Numbered from the stretch's first letter, positions 33,071 through 45,936 are shown. The stretch: DNA of 64,000 nt from Phocoena phocoena (GCF_963924675.1 NC_089236.1:30217319-30281318), one strand, 5' to 3'. The notes: generated by a model from the sequence alone, not told the origin. Program-made: numbers and translations.

Positions 33071-35429
33071 CTTCCAAAGTGATTCTTATTCACAAAATTT
33101 TAAAATTGCTGCTACAGTAGCTAGAAATGCCTTTAGAAATCAGGGTTTTTGACAAACCATTTAAAAGCATTGAATAAAATAGGTAAGGAAAGAGGGAAAA
33201 TGCTATAGGAGTTAAAATACAGTTATGTTTACTAATTACCTCTTTCTTTTTAGTTCAATATCTAAAAAAACAAAGAAAAGATATTTTAATAAAGGACTCC
33301 AACCATTTCTGTTTACATTATACCTATCAATAAATATTTTATTTTGAGAAATTAAGGAGACTGGCCTAGTATACACTAAGATATAGTCAGTACTCTTAAA
33401 ATTTTATTAATGGAGAGAAGTCTAATGATTACTAATAACTTTATTATTTTGAATTAAAAGAGTATTATTTTAATATTCATTTGGAGTAACTGCTAATTCT
33501 GTATTTGGACATCTAGTGGGAATGTAACACTTCAACTTTCATGTTAAAATCTTATTGATGCTTCTGATCCTAAGTAAATAAAAAAATTAAGGTGTCTATG
33601 AAGGTAACAATTATTTCCATCCACATTATTTATATCACCCTTTCATAGTCCGTATCTTTGCATAGTGATGTGAAGACCATGTGCTTAAAGATGATTTCAA
33701 ATAACTTTTTATTTCTGTTGATTTTTAAAATAATTAATGGTTATAACTAAGATCCCACTTTGGAAAAGCAGCAATATTTTACAACCATCAGATGTCAGAG
33801 GACTTTATTTTTCAACTATAATATGATGAAATATTAGGTTGTTTGCAAAAGCAACATGAACTTACTTAGCTGCATGACAATTAGCTTACTGATCTTTGTT
33901 CTACCTTTTCATGCAAACAAGGAACAATTTTAAGGACATTTAAAAAGCAGTAGCAAATTTTTAATATCATGTTTCTATGCTAATAGTAAAAACAAAAATC
34001 TAATTAATTTAGCCTTGCTGCAGAACCATAGCAGAGAGATTCTAAACAGGGTGTTAATAAACAAATGCCTAGCCTTGTAAAAAGTGTCTGAGTGATCTAT
34101 ATATACCCACACAGCAGGCTTAGGAAAACTGTGAGGAAGGCCACAAGCTTGGACCTTCAGTTACCCTGTAAATCACTCCTGCTTCATTCTCCAGGCGATA
34201 ATGGGACCAAAATGAATGAGTGGTAGCAGAACACCCAAAGGTCTGTGAAAGAAAGATACAAATAAAAGTGCATAGCCTAGCTCTATCAGAGACAGCATAA
34301 AACAATAAATTTAACATCATACCTGGAGCAAATAACAAATATTGAAATTGTAGGTTTCTAGAGGCTGGTTAGAGGAAAGAGACAATATAATCTAGAAACA
34401 TTCTATGAAATGTCACCATTTTAAAACTGCAAGTTTTTACATGAAGTTTGTGAGGGTGGGGGGTATTATTCAAATACATTTGTACCATGTTAAATTTAAT
34501 TAAGATGACTTATCTTGTAAATAATTATTTTTCTTGTTCAATGGATAAATAAAATGTATATAAATCTTACCTGGTAACAAAATTGTTACCTAAATTTTCA
34601 ATTCACAAGATACCAAAAACTTTATTAATTGGTATGTTCTCTATGTTGCAAATATTTTGATATATATAATCAGGAAGCATGAAACCACAGGAATTAGAAC
34701 ACCATACGAAAACCAGGAATTCTGAAGGAAAAAAAAAAGAGATTAAGACCAGAGGCCCTTCACAGACCCAGGAAGATAATGAGTGGTTTCTGGAACCAAG
34801 TTCTCAGCCCAGAGAATTCAATACTGTAGATGCAGAACAGATACCTGTGTTTTTAATGGCCAGCATAGTGAACAGAACTCTTTGAGTTTGATGTACAGAA
34901 ATTCAGGATTTTATGGTAGGCTTAATTAATAAGCACATCTCTGTGTTCCTACATGTGGCATAAGTCACCTAGTCAAATAATTAAAAGGTATACTTTTAGG
35001 TAGCATTAAACAAAAATACAGTGCTCAGAAGACTCATGCTTCAGTAGCTGCCCCATTACATGAGGAAATCACTATTCTCTCTGTGCCTGAGATTCTTACC
35101 TGTAAATGAGGATCAAATTCATTTGATTCAAGTGAATTCTGTCAAATTCATTTTAATGGACACCTTTGTTGTCCCACCCAGAACCTTTCAGATCCATTTT
35201 AGCATTTATGTATTAATTTCCTCTAGCTTTGGTATACCTTTGCTTTTCCTTACAATAGCTCATAGCTGCAACTCTTCAGAGAAGTAACCTTGGTGTCTTA
35301 GAGCCCATAGAGAGCCAGAGTTGCCTGGAGGATACAGTACATCACCCTGCATGCACAATCCTAACAGCCCTGAGATAAGAACTGATAGGTATAGTAATAT
35401 GAAAACCTAGCTTACTGAAAGCTTCCAAG
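33071..35429. other. Long repeat-poor stretch, no gene seen
   Basis: 2.3 kb with no transposable element I can name. The part 33835-34045 is non-repetitive and holds an octamer-like 'catgcaaac' and 'taattaattt'; it is listed as a possible conserved noncoding element. The open frame 34679-34885 (68 codons) is polar with no domain and no good splice context. 35060-35287 is likewise weak. Confidence 0.45.
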
Positions 35430-35645
35430 GCATAATTTCCCCAGCAGAGTTTCCTTGATGTATCAGGCTGAAGCTACACTCTGTGAGATTTTTCCTGAAA
35501 TTTCACCCACGTCTTCTTCCTTGACTTCTTCTCTATCTGTTCTGCTTCCTCCACTCCTTCATGAGATTTGCCTGGGAAAATTTCTTTAATACATCATTTG
35601 CAGAAGAAACCTTGCCTCACTGCTTTGGGGTAGCCCAACCTAAGA
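35430..35645 (+). mobile_element. Possible old LTR 3' end
   Basis: 'tttctttaatacatcatttgc', 'gaaaccttgcctcactgctt', then 'ggtagcccaacctaagaca' resembles the polyadenylation-to-end segment of old MaLR/ERVL LTRs. Only the 3' portion is suggestive and the family is unresolved. Confidence 0.4.
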
Positions 35646-35894
35646 CACTTACAATGCTGAGTTTTAAAATGACTCTATTTCAACACAGAAACTTTTAGTG
35701 TTAGATGTGTCTCCTCAACTCTAGTACTCTACATGTACTACTTGTTCCAGAAAAGAAATAAAATATATAACTTCACACTTTCTCTATGAAAACTGGGTAA
35801 GGTATTTTTGCTTGTATTTATTTGTTTGTTTTTATGGACTTTAATGAGTCCTTTACCACTTATAAAATATATGCAAGCTCTTAAAACTATAAAG

Positions 35895-36850
35895 CACAAT
35901 GCAATTGTAGAGTATGCCTTTCCTTAGTAATATGTATTTAAGGTTCTTCCATATCTTTTGGATAGCTTAAACCATTAATAATAGCAATGAATATTATTCA
36001 TTTTTAGCACTGAATAATATTCTATTGTCTGGCTGTACTACAGTTTATTTATCCATTCACTTCCTGAAGGACATCTTGTTTGCTTCCAAGTTTTGACAAT
36101 TATAAATAAAGCCACTATAAACATCTATGTGCAGTTTTTTGTGGAAACATAATTTTCAACTACTTTGGAGAAATATCACTGAGTGTGATTGCTGAATCAT
36201 ATGGTAAGAGTATGTTTAGTTTTCTAAGAAACCACAAAACTGCCTTCCAATGTGACTACACGATTTTGTATTCCCACCTGTCATGAATGTGAGTTTCTGT
36301 TGCTCTGCATCTCACCAGCATTTGGCATTGCCAGTGTTAAAGATTTTGGTCATTTTAATAGGTGTGTAGTTGTTTCTTATTGTTGTTATCATTTTTATTT
36401 CCCTGATGACATATAATGTGGAGCATCTTTTCACATGTTTGTTGGCCATGTGTATGTCTTCATTGGTGAAATCTGTTAAGGTCTTTGGCCTATTTTTTAA
36501 TTGGGTTGTTTGTTTTCTTATTGTTGAGTTTTAAGAGTATTTTTTTTGTGTGTGTATTTTGGGTAATAAGCCTTTATCCAATGTGTCTTTTGCAAATATT
36601 TTCTCCCAGTCTATGACTTGTCTTCCTATTCTCTTGACATTTTATTTCACAGAGCAGAAGTTTTTAATTTTAATGAAGTCTAGCTTATCAATTATTTCTT
36701 TCATAGATTGTGCTTTTGGTGTTATATCTAAAAAGTCATCCCCATGCCCAAGGTCATCTAGATTTTCTCTTATGTTGTCCTCTAGAAGTTTTATAGTTTT
36801 GCACTTTACATTTAGGTTTATGATCCATTTTGAATTAATTTTTGTGAACT
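35895..36850 (-). mobile_element. LINE-1 ORF2 3' part, antisense, old
   Basis: The plus strand shows the complement of the L1 ORF2 end in order: 'gaataatattctattgtctg', 'gtttatttatccattcac', 'attgctgaatcatatgg', 'tattcccacctgtcatgaa', 'ttccctgatgacatataatg', 'ttctcccagtctatgacttg' and 'tttatgatccattttgaatt'. It stops abruptly at ~36850, so it is 5'-truncated. No coding frame survives on the minus strand; the plus open frame 36550-36852 is the complement. It appears to be a different, older subfamily than the young L1. Confidence 0.88.
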
Positions 36851-39109
36851 AAAAATGAACTTAAATAAAGAACACCTTATATAAAAGTTAAAACACACAC
36901 AATAAAAGAGTAGATGTTAGCTATTTTCTAATACAGTCTATTGAACAAAAAATGCCTTTTTTATTTCAAAATAGAAAATTTAAAAAAAATAATTACTTTT
37001 AAAAATAATTCTAACAAATTTTTATTGATCTACAAGTGTTGAGCTCAGTAATAATTGTTGGTTTTACAAGACAATAAGTTATAATCCTTTTCCCTCAAGG
37101 AAGTCCTAATCAACAAGACATTTGAATAATTCTCTAATACACTGATCAAAAATGGTTTGTACTAAGGACTGTAAGTTATTTAGAAAGAAGTAAATTATTA
37201 TTCCTGGTAAGAAAAAAAGTTTAAGGAAAGCATCCTAGAAATGATAAAATATGCATACATGTCTGATTGAGTAGCATTGAATCATCTAGGAGAGGGAAAG
37301 ATTTTTCCAGAAAGAGATAGCATAGGGGGAAAAAAATGTGAGAAACCTACAGTGTATATGGGAAATGTTGCTATGTGGTTAAAACATAAGAGCATGAAGG
37401 AAGGTAGCAAAAGTTTAGAAAGGTAGATTATAAAAAAATATGTTTGATATACCAAGGAGTATGACTTTATCATTTTGGTAATCTGAAATCATAACATATT
37501 ATATTTAAAACTTTGTAGAATCAAGAGACCTTAAATATGTTTGTAGACTAGATGGAAGAAACCAATAGAGATATTGTAGGTATAAGGGGTGAGGTGGAAA
37601 AAATAGCATCAGTGGTTTGCCCCTGAAAGGAGAAGGGAATGAATAATACTGGGTCTGAGAAAGAGGCTTTTATTTCTGGCTCTGAGGAAAAAGGGGGAAA
37701 AAAAGTAAAGATGAAATGTTTCATAAACTTATTAGTATTTTTGTTAGACTGCTCTGTAGAACCTTCCTACTGTGATTAGGTATTACAAGAAAAATATTAT
37801 TATCTGAATAAATTGAAAAATGCTAGATTAATGAATGGTATATTTTTCCTTAAGACAGAAAAACTCAAAGCCTCCAGCCTATCCATTATTAATCTCCTAA
37901 TTAGACATCCTTTTTGCAATATTTTCCAAAATTGGCAGACCACAGAATGCTGTTTTCATGAAGTACCTCATATGATTGTAATTTCCAGAGTTTCTAATGT
38001 GAGATAAGTGATTTATATGCTATAGTCTTGAATATTGTCCTCCATCCCCAGAGTCTGTCAGTCACTTATATTATGCAGCATAAGCACTATGTATCTAGGT
38101 AATTAGCAAGAAAATATGGGCTCCTGATAAAATATACAAGCCATGGTTTCTGCAGCTGAATTGCTTACTCCAATAGCAAGAGATATTTCCCAAACAAAAT
38201 AGGACAAACAAGTTTGAGAATTAAATCCTGAATTACATGATATATATAATAATTCACACAATTATTCAAATAAAATTAATAATGAGGCTTAGCACTCACG
38301 ACAAAGTTGTCATATATCTGTCTGCAGGGTATTATACAGAGAATGGAGATCTGATCTTCCCAAATTCAGCCATTGAATGATTATAAAGAAACTTTCCACT
38401 TTCTGAAGCTCTGGGGTATAAATAATTATAAATCTATGAAGTCATATGGAAAAGACTAAACATAAAAGATCATACTTGGGATAATACTCTACTAGTACAG
38501 TTAAGAATATTAAGAGAAAATTACTAATATATGTTGAAAGTGCATTATACAATAAACTGAAAATATAGAGATAATAATGCAGAGATTAAGGAAAAATTCA
38601 AAGCCAGGAGAAGAACACTGAAAGCATGTGTTTGGAAGGAAATAGAAATAGTCAATATTACTAGAATAGAAGGAATCAATATAGGTAATGTGGTTGGAAA
38701 ATTAAGTGGGAATCTGCCTAGAATCCATGCTAAACAGACAAGGAAGGATTTGGAGTAAATGACTGACATGTTTATAATTATGAATTAGATATGTTGAATA
38801 CAAAAGCCATTCTTTTACTCTGTTTAATAATATTCATTTTTCCAGGTTTCATTTTAATATCAGGCATATTTTAAAACTTTTAAATCAACTACATAAATAC
38901 TAAAAAATAATTCTTCATATTTTTAAAAAGAACTTGTCCACCCAGAATACATATATTGAAAACAACATGAAATAAATCAACCATCTTATTCAACAACCAA
39001 AATAAGTTTTTCATTTCCTGAAAACTAAGCCTATCATTTCATTTCATTTAACTAACAAATCCCTATAGGTAAGATCATTAAAACTATGTTACATCAAATG
39101 TGTATTTCA
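36851..39109. other. Long AT-rich stretch, nothing recognised
   Basis: 2.26 kb without a recognisable element, exon or structured repeat. Open frames 37282-37473, 37813-38007 and 38545-38769 are short and featureless. Confidence 0.4.
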
Positions 39110-39600
39110 ATTATTTATTGCACCATAACAAGTCACTCCAAAACTTAATTGTTTGAAACAACATCAATTTGCTATTTCTTGCAATTCTGAGTTGACTGGG
39201 CTCTGATGGATGGCTCTTCTGCTCCATGAGGTATCAACTGAAATCACTCACTTGCACTAAGCAGGTGGTCAAACTGGGTTAAAGATCCAAACTGCCTCAC
39301 ACTCATGTCTGGTCCCTAGTGTTCTTGCACAAGGCCTCTCTACATGGCAGTTTGGGGCTTTCTTACAGAACAATGGTCTCAGGGTAGTCCTTCTTCTTAC
39401 AAGAGACCTCCCTTCCCCAGAAAGCACATTAAGGCAAGCTTCCATGCATCTTAAAGTTTAGGCACATACAGAATTAAAACCAAAGTTTTTGTCACAGTTT
39501 TTGGTCAATGTCAGGCCAGCTCACATTTGAAGTTAAAGACTCCGCATTTTGATTGGAGAAGGGAGGGATTAATATTGGGCATCTCTGATCACTATTTACT
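39110..39600 (-). mobile_element. MaLR-like LTR, antisense, diverged
   Basis: Plus-strand landmarks 'gactgggctctgatggatgg', 'cttctgctccatgaggt', 'ctcatgtctggtccctagt', 'caatggtctcagggta', 'ggcaagcttccatgcat' and a 'gatcactatttactacaa' end follow the complement of an MLT1-type LTR. This is the same family type as 58753-59295. Confidence 0.65.
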
Positions 39601-40057
39601 ACAATAAGTATATATTATAATAGGCACAGTTTATTTTTCAGTAAAATTAAGGATCCTCCATTTCCATAGCTAGATATTAGAAGCATTAGAAGGCTCTATT
39701 TGATGACCACCACTAGACCAGGTAAGTTGAAATAGTCACTGGTAAGAGCATAGAACTAGAGTTTGAATATAGGATTAAACTCATCCCAGACAATCATAAG
39801 TTCCACCCATATACCACATTGATTAGTCTTTATTTTTAATATGAAGCTATTCTTATTGGATGGTCCATGAATTTATAATTTTGTTCAAATAGTTTTGAAA
39901 AATGATAAAAGGTACTTCTATTATCCTCTTAAAGACTTGGCAATGTTATATTAAAAACTGTAAATAACTTTCTGATGGAATCTCAGTCTTACGGTCAAAA
40001 TACAAGTTGAATGTAAGGCTGAGTTTCCATCAGAAAATTTCTATAAGTGGAGTTCTT
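39601..40057. other. Intergenic, nothing recognised
   Basis: No repeat or gene landmark. Confidence 0.4.
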
Positions 40058-40340
40058 TTTTAATTGAAGTATATTTGATTTAAAATGTTATATTAGTTTC
40101 AGGTATGCAATGTAGTGATTTGATATTTTGAGAGATTATATTTCATTTAAGTCATTATAAAATATTAGTTATATTCCCTGTGCTGTACCTTACATCCTTG
40201 TATCTTATTTATTTCATACCTAGTAGTTTGTATCTCTTAATCCCCTTCTCCTATCTTGCCATCCCCCACCCCTCTCCCCTCTGCTCACCACTAGTTTGTT
40301 TTCTGTATCCATGAGTCTATTTCTCTTTTGTTAAATAGAA
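40058..40340 (-). mobile_element. LINE-1 3'UTR fragment, antisense
   Basis: Plus-strand order 'aattgaagtatatttgattt', 'ttagtttcaggtatgcaatg', 'attccctgtgctgtacctta', 'tagtttgtatctcttaatcc', 'ctatttctcttttgtta'. This is the complement of the 3' end of an L1 of the type at 27096-30273, cut 5' within the 3'UTR. No TSD is evident. Confidence 0.85.
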
Positions 40341-40712
40341 ATGGTGTTCTTAACCTGCCTGCATTTCAGGGAGTCAGTGAACTTTTGAAAATTTTGCACA
40401 TATATATTTTTCTGTGCAGTTGATTCATTAGCTCTCTTTTCAATTTTGGTCCCCCTAAATTTTACATATCTCATTTTCTAAAGTCAGAAGAGTTATATTT
40501 GAACCATAACTTGATCAATCTTAACTAAATGTCTCATTTGTCAAGTAAAAATAATACTACCTTGAAAACAATTGTATGAATATCAATTATCACTTGTGAA
40601 ATAATTATTAAAATTTAGTTATTTTTAGAAACCTTTGGTTTTTAAATTATGATTTTTTTCACATGGGATCTGAATAACAAAAACCATTAAGTAACCCTTT
40701 GTCATGTTCAGA
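40341..40712. other. AT-rich spacer
   Basis: Nothing recognised. Confidence 0.4.
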
Positions 40713-40860
40713 TAAATCTCTTTAGTGCTTTAAAATTATTGTCTTATTTTGTTCTCACAGCAACACTATGAAAAAGATTTTATTAGGATTCCCAATTTAC
40801 TGATAAAATTTGGAGGATAAAAATTTTACTTACTGCTACATAGTCATCTAATACAGTAGA
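40713..40860 (+). mobile_element. MIR SINE fragment
   Basis: 'tagtgctttaaaatta', 'gttctcacagcaacactatg', 'ttcccaatttactgat' follow the MIR core in order (the 'ctcacaacaaccctatgag' and 'cccattttacagatgag' positions). MIR is an ancient tRNA-derived SINE fossil common to mammals. Confidence 0.65.
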
Positions 40861-41219
40861 CTGTCTTATTATTTCATTAATATTTAAGCCCTCTCTCTTT
40901 AGAAGAACTATACATTTCCTTCTTAAATTCAGATATGACCATGATACTTGGCTTATCTAATACAGTGTAAGTACAAGTACCTGTCATTTCTGGGCATAAG
41001 CTTTCAGAACCAGTATAAAGTTCACCATATTCTCTTTTACCTACTTCTGTGATCTTGGCGGGTGAGCCAAGCAGAGGCCTTCATAAATGAAGCAGATGTG
41101 GAGAAGAGTACCCTTGCAAACCCTTGAAGATGAAAGAGCTGTGAATGAAAAATTAAATTTAGTTATCTTACATCAAGAAAAAAATTGGCATGTGTTTGTT
41201 ATCACAGCCAAACTTACCA

Positions 41220-41335
41220 TATCCTGACTGGTTACACAGCCAGTGAGGTGAGAAGCTAAGATCAGGACCAAGCCAATCTGGTTTCCAAGCCTGAACTTTG
41301 AACTACTCTGCAATATTGCCTTTCTTGATTTTACA
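41220..41335 (+). mobile_element. Possible MIR fragment (3' half)
   Basis: 'ggttacacagccagtgagg' and 'tccaagcctgaactttgaac' fit the 3' half of MIR ('ggtcacacagctagtaag' region). It may be the displaced remainder of the copy at 40713-40860 or an independent fragment. Confidence 0.5.
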
Positions 41336-41817
41336 AATGACCTTTTTTTCTTTTCTTAATTTATTTTTCAATTCTTTGCATTAACCCTTTAAGTTTTCTG
41401 AGGAATATTACACTGTTTTCTTAAGGAGACAGCATCTGCTTTGGTGCTAGTGTTCAGAGAACAATAGTTGGAAATAAGCATGAGAAACTGCCATAAAAGG
41501 CAATTTGAAGTTTGGGATAACCTCCAACACCAGAATGGGAAATCTATCAGAAGTGCTAAAAATATTCATGCAAAGTTAATTGAGGGAAATAAAAAAAGAA
41601 ATGTGGAACATACGCTGTCCATAGAACCTCTACTCTTAAATTGAGGTTGCCTTATTAAAATAATTAAAACTTAGAAAACCTTTAGTACATAAAAATTTCT
41701 GTAAAGGTTTTGTAAAAGTACTTATAAAATTTTTTTTTCTACTTGTACTCTGCCAAATTACTGAAAGAAACTGAAAAGATCAAGATCCTTTTTCTGAACT
41801 AAAGTGGCTAAAAATTG

Positions 41818-41872
41818 CTTTGATGATGAGGATGATGATGATGATGATGATGGTGATGAAGATGAAGATAGG
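41818..41872. repeat. (GAT)n trinucleotide repeat
   Basis: About 17 GAT-like units with GGT and AGAT variants. It sits directly at the 5' edge of a MIR element and gives a poly-His open frame on the minus strand that is not a gene. Confidence 0.93.
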
Positions 41873-42075
41873 AGATAATATTTATCAAGGTCTTAGTGTG
41901 TGGCAGGTGATCTTTTAAGTGATTTTCCTTTAGCAATCTTATCTGATGGGTGTGATTACAACCTCCATCATATAGAGGGAAAGCTAGCATAACTAAAGGA
42001 AGTATGCTGAAATTGGACCCAGGAAAATTGTCCTCAGAACTCCCATGCTTAACCACTCTAGTATATTTGCCCTGT
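41868..42075 (+). mobile_element. MIR SINE, near full length
   Basis: In order: 'gataatatttatcaaggtct', 'tgtgtggcaggtgatctttt', 'tcctttagcaatcttatctg', 'aaattggacccagga', 'cccatgcttaaccactcta'. These match MIR from its 5' third through the 'cttaaccacta' end. Well diverged, as expected for its age. Confidence 0.82.
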
Positions 42076-42772
42076 ACAATCAAGATGAAACCTGTTTCTT
42101 CTCAGGTAAAGATTTCTTATGATGCTGGATTATAGACAGAAGTTCTTAATCAGAATCTCATTTCTCTTATTTCTGACGAAGATAAGCAAATTTTCAGTTA
42201 ACAATGGGCAGAGCTGGATGGTCCTCCAGTTAAGCTAGGACACAAAATCTAGGGTCAACAGTCTTCACAATAAGGGCTCAATACTTTTATATTTGGAGGA
42301 AAGTTTCTATTTTTTAACTTGTATACTGTTATTGTATTTCAGTTATAAACTAAGAATACTACAGTGTTCAGTATATAGTAGTCTCCAAAGTGTTCACATG
42401 ACATAGAAAATAATCCAAAAATAAGCTGATTCGGGCTACTATTGTATCAGAAATCAGCCTTATATAAAATAGAGGTTGAATGGAGCAAGATACTGCTTTA
42501 AGTAAGGTAAAGGAGAAAGAAAAATGGACTGGGGAGAGAGGAGAATCATTCTGTGAAATTCTACATGTTTGATATATTTCCTTTGTTAGTTTCAAAGTCT
42601 GAGTTTAAGGTCAATTAAGCATTTGTTCAATTATGCAGAGAAATAACTAATGCAATCACAAATTATAGTTAATAGACATTTAAATATTTATTTTATTATT
42701 ATACATAAGTTTTTGTGTGCAGCATGCATTTCTATTGGGAAGTAAATAATATCAACTAGAATTGTATTTGTT
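42076..42772. other. Intergenic, nothing recognised
   Basis: No repeat landmark. The open frame 42368-42595 (minus) is featureless. Confidence 0.4.
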
Positions 42773-43094
42773 TGTAGCCTTCTTTTTCTTTATTTTTATT
42801 TATTTATTTTTTGGCTGTGTTGGGTCTTCATTTCTGTGCGAGTGCTTTCTCTAGTTGCGGTGAGCAGAGGCCACTCTTCTTCGCGGTGCGCGGGCCTCTC
42901 ACTGTTGCAGCCTCTCTTGTTGCGGAGCACAAGCTCCAGATGCGCAGGTTCAGTAGTTGTGGCTCACAGGCCTAGTTTCTCTGCGGCATGTGCGACCTTC
43001 CCAGACCAGGGCTTGAACCTGTGTCCCCTGCATTGGCAGGCAGATTCTCAACCACTGTGCCACCAGGGAAGCCCTGTAGCTTTCTTTTTCTTTA
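42773..43094 (-). mobile_element. Long-form CHR-type SINE, antisense, with 20-bp TSD
   Basis: The body is 42793-43074. The T-rich tail complement is 'tatttttatttatttatttt', one 'agtagttgtggctcac' block is at about 42950, and the head is at the right end ('caccagggaagccc' in complement). TSD 42773-42792 matches 43075-43094 at 19 of 20 positions (tgtagc[c/t]ttctttttcttta). It retains many CpG sites, so it is relatively young. Open frames are read-through. Confidence 0.95.
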
Positions 43095-43839
43095 GAAATT
43101 ATTTGTGAAAACACAGTATTATGTAAGACTAAATTTATGTATGTCTTTTTTTTTTTCTTTTCTTCTGCCAGTCTTCTAGGGCATGTGCTTATCTTACAAA
43201 AAGTAGTATTCATTAAAAAAAAAAAAGTCTACACAAATGGATTTCAAGCTTTAATTTAGGTAAATCAGGAAAATGCAAATATAGTATTTGTCATAGCGGC
43301 ATAGTGGCTTAGCTTTGCTCTCTGATGCCTTTCATATATTTCTAGTTGCCATGGCTTCCTGCCTATCATGTTCATGACAAGCATTCAAAGCAGAAATACT
43401 GTAGGAGGACTGCTTGTCTGAGAACACACATACTATTTAAGGCCTTTATTCCTGGCTCACTGACACTATTCACCCAAACATAAAGAGCGAATGGTCAAAC
43501 AAGCAACACTTATCTTTAGTTTCGTTTTGTCAATGTCAAGACCCTTTAACCTGGCATTTTTATTTTATACAGTGTTTTTTCTTTCTGTGTTCCTTATGCA
43601 TTATCAAATCAGTGCCTCCTAGTGGTCTGTAAGGATCATAACACCATTTATTTCATTGCTTTAATAAAAATACACTTGGTGAGCCTCCTAATGCAGTAGT
43701 TTGGATCTGCAATAGTTAATCTAGGGCACAAAATATTTTACTAACCTAATATTTTCTTCAGTATATCAGTCACTTTCCCGTTTCTACTGCAATTACAATG
43801 TCTACATTTGTCTTAGACAGAAATGGTCTCTAAATGTGC
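43095..43839. other. Intergenic, nothing recognised
   Basis: A few homopolymer runs (43146-43156, 43215-43227). No family recognised. Confidence 0.4.
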
Positions 43840-43952
43840 TTTCTGATACAGTAGCCACAAGCCACATGTGGATTCTTAAATTAAAATAAAAATTAAATTA
43901 AATTAAGGGTATAATAGACCGAAAGTCCTATTGAACTGTGCTGGTTTCTAAG
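43840..43952. mobile_element. Small hAT-Charlie-type DNA transposon relic
   Basis: 'cagtagccacaagccacatg' near the left and 'tattgaactgtgctggt' near the right fit the ends of a short non-autonomous hAT element whose complement pair is 'tagccacatgtggctag' / 'attggacagcgctg'. The middle is an AT-rich 'aaattaaatt' run. Exact family (MER58/MER3 group) and strand are uncertain. Confidence 0.5.
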
Positions 43953-44417
43953 ACAAAGATAAAATTTGTAGGATATATATTAATATGAGAACTTACTACG
44001 ATTTTTAATTAAACATTTTATATTATTTAAAATAAAATATATTGTCTTAAAATATTATCTTGTTGATTTTAAACAGATTTTTAAGTTTGCAAACCCCATG
44101 TTATACTTTGAAAATCTGGTCACTTGATATAAGTAGACTTTCTTTTGTAGCCTTTCTCCAGAAGGCATCTAGTATTTTGAACTGGAAATAGCAAGCAGAC
44201 AGAACATTTTTTTTATTATTGAAGTTCCAATTATAACTCATTATAACTAAAATAATCTCTTTTCTTATTCATCTGCCACTGAAGACATTTCTAGAATATA
44301 CATCATATGAGATATTACTATCACATTTTTTTCTTTGAAGTTAATATATATATACATACACATATATAACTTATATATTTTTTCCTTCTTTCAGCTTGAA
44401 TAGTAGTTTGACTATCA
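43953..44417. other. AT-rich spacer
   Basis: Short (TA)n near 44342-44365; otherwise nothing. Confidence 0.4.
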
Positions 44418-45936
44418 TAAAAAGTTTACTTTTAGGTGGTAGGAATGTACAGTGGAGAAAGGACAGCCTCTTCAATAAGTGGTGCTGGGAAAACTGGACA
44501 CGTACATGTAAAAGTATGAGATTAGATCACTCCCTAACACCATACACAAAATTAAGCTCAAAATGGATTAAAGACCTAAATGTAAGGCCAGAAACTATCA
44601 AACTCTTAGAGGAAAACATAGGCAGAACACTCTATGACATAAATCACAGCAAGATCCTTTTTGACCCACCTCCTAGAGAAATGGAAATAAAAACAAAAAT
44701 AAACAAATGGGACCTAATGAAACTTCAAAGCTTTTGCACAGCAAAGGAAACCATAACCAAGACCAAAAGACAACCCTCAGAATGGGAGAAAATATTTGCA
44801 AATGAAGCAACTGACAAAGGATTAATTTCCAAAATTTACAAGCAGCTCATGCAGCTCAATAACTAAAAAACAACCCAATCCAAAAATGGGCAGAAGACCT
44901 AAATAGACATTTCTCCAAAGAACATATACAGACTGCCAACAAACACATGAAAAAATGCTCAACATCATTAATCATTAGAGAAATGCAAATCAAAACTACA
45001 ATGAGATATCATCTCACACCAGTCAGAATGGCCATCATCAAAAAATCTAGAAACAATAAATGCTGGAGAGGGTGTGGAGAAAATGGAACACTCTTGCACT
45101 GCTGGTGGGAATGTGAATTGGTTCAGCCACTATGGAGAACAGTATGGAGGTTCCTTAAAAATCTACAAATAGAACTACTATATGACCCAGCAATCCCACT
45201 ACTGGGCATATACCCTGAGAAAACCAAAATTCAAAAAGAGTAATATACCAAAATGTTTACTGCAGCTCTATTTACAATAGCCCGGAGATGGAAACAACCT
45301 AAGTGCCCATCATCGGATGAATGGATAAAGAAGATGTGGCACATATATACAATGGAATATTGCTCAGCCATAAAAAGAAATGAAATTGAGGTATTTGTAA
45401 TGAGGTGGATAGACCTAGAGTCTGTCATACAGAGTGAAGTAAGTCAGAAAGAGAAAGACAAATACCGTATGCTAACACATATATATGGAACGTAAGAAAA
45501 AAAAAATGTCATGAAGAAACTAGGGGTAAGAGAAGAATAAAGACACAGACCTACTGGAGAACGGACTTGAAGATATGGGGAGGGGGAAGGGTGAGCTGTG
45601 ACAGGGCGAGAGAGAGGCATGGACATATATACACTAACAAACGTAAGGTAGATAGCTAGTGGGAAGCAGCCGCATGGCACAGGGATATCGGCTTGGTGCT
45701 TTGTGACCACCTGGAGGAGTGGGATAGGGAGGGTGGGAGGGAGGCAGACGCAAGAGGGAAGAGATATGGGAACATATGTATATGTATAACTGATTCACTT
45801 TGCTATAAAGCAGAATCTAACACACCATTGTAAAACAAGTATATCCCAATAAAGATGTTAAAATAAATAAATAAATAGATAAAATAAAATAAAATAAAAC
45901 TGTTAAATAAATAAATAAATAAAAAGTTTACTTTTA
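44418..45936 (+). mobile_element. 5'-truncated young LINE-1 with 17-bp TSD
   Basis: The body is 44435-45919 (~1.49 kb), flanked by taaaaagtttactttta at 44418-44434 and 45920-45936. It begins inside ORF2 beyond the RT and runs through the C-terminal region, a 3'UTR with AATAAA at 45848, and a (TAAA)n tail. Compared with the same region of the L1 at 19838-27094 it is closely similar and less damaged, so it belongs to the same young family. 5' truncation is the usual outcome of incomplete target-primed reverse transcription. Confidence 0.96.
44435..45495 (+). pseudogene. LINE-1 ORF2 C-terminal piece, with stops
   Basis: It encodes the end of ORF2p. The first piece, to 44866, includes [20 protein letters not shown] sequence. 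A TAA at 44864 and a frame change follow. The second piece, 44947-45243, carries the Cys motif [22 protein letters not shown] at 45241 replaces the expected Ser codon, and the last piece, 45253-45495, ends at 'ggaacgtaag', where the ORF2 stop normally lies. The open frame starting upstream at 44396 fuses 13 codons of flanking DNA to L1 and is an insertion artefact. No promoter or full RT, so inert. Confidence 0.9.

Noticed and set aside
33836..33870. 'ttaggttgtttgcaaaagc' resembling a mariner/MADE terminal repeat
   Set aside because: No partner inverted repeat downstream, and the best-known family with that end is primate-restricted; treated as chance.
34679..34885. 68-codon polar open frame considered as an exon
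   Set aside because: No convincing splice sites, no domain and no neighbouring exon-like frames.
41808..42083. 91-codon minus-strand frame ending in a poly-His run
   Set aside because: Produced by the (GAT)n repeat and the MIR next to it.
44396..44866. 156-codon open frame that looks like an L1-host fusion
   Set aside because: The first 13 codons are flanking DNA joined by the insertion. There is no promoter, and the L1 part is a truncated ORF2 piece.
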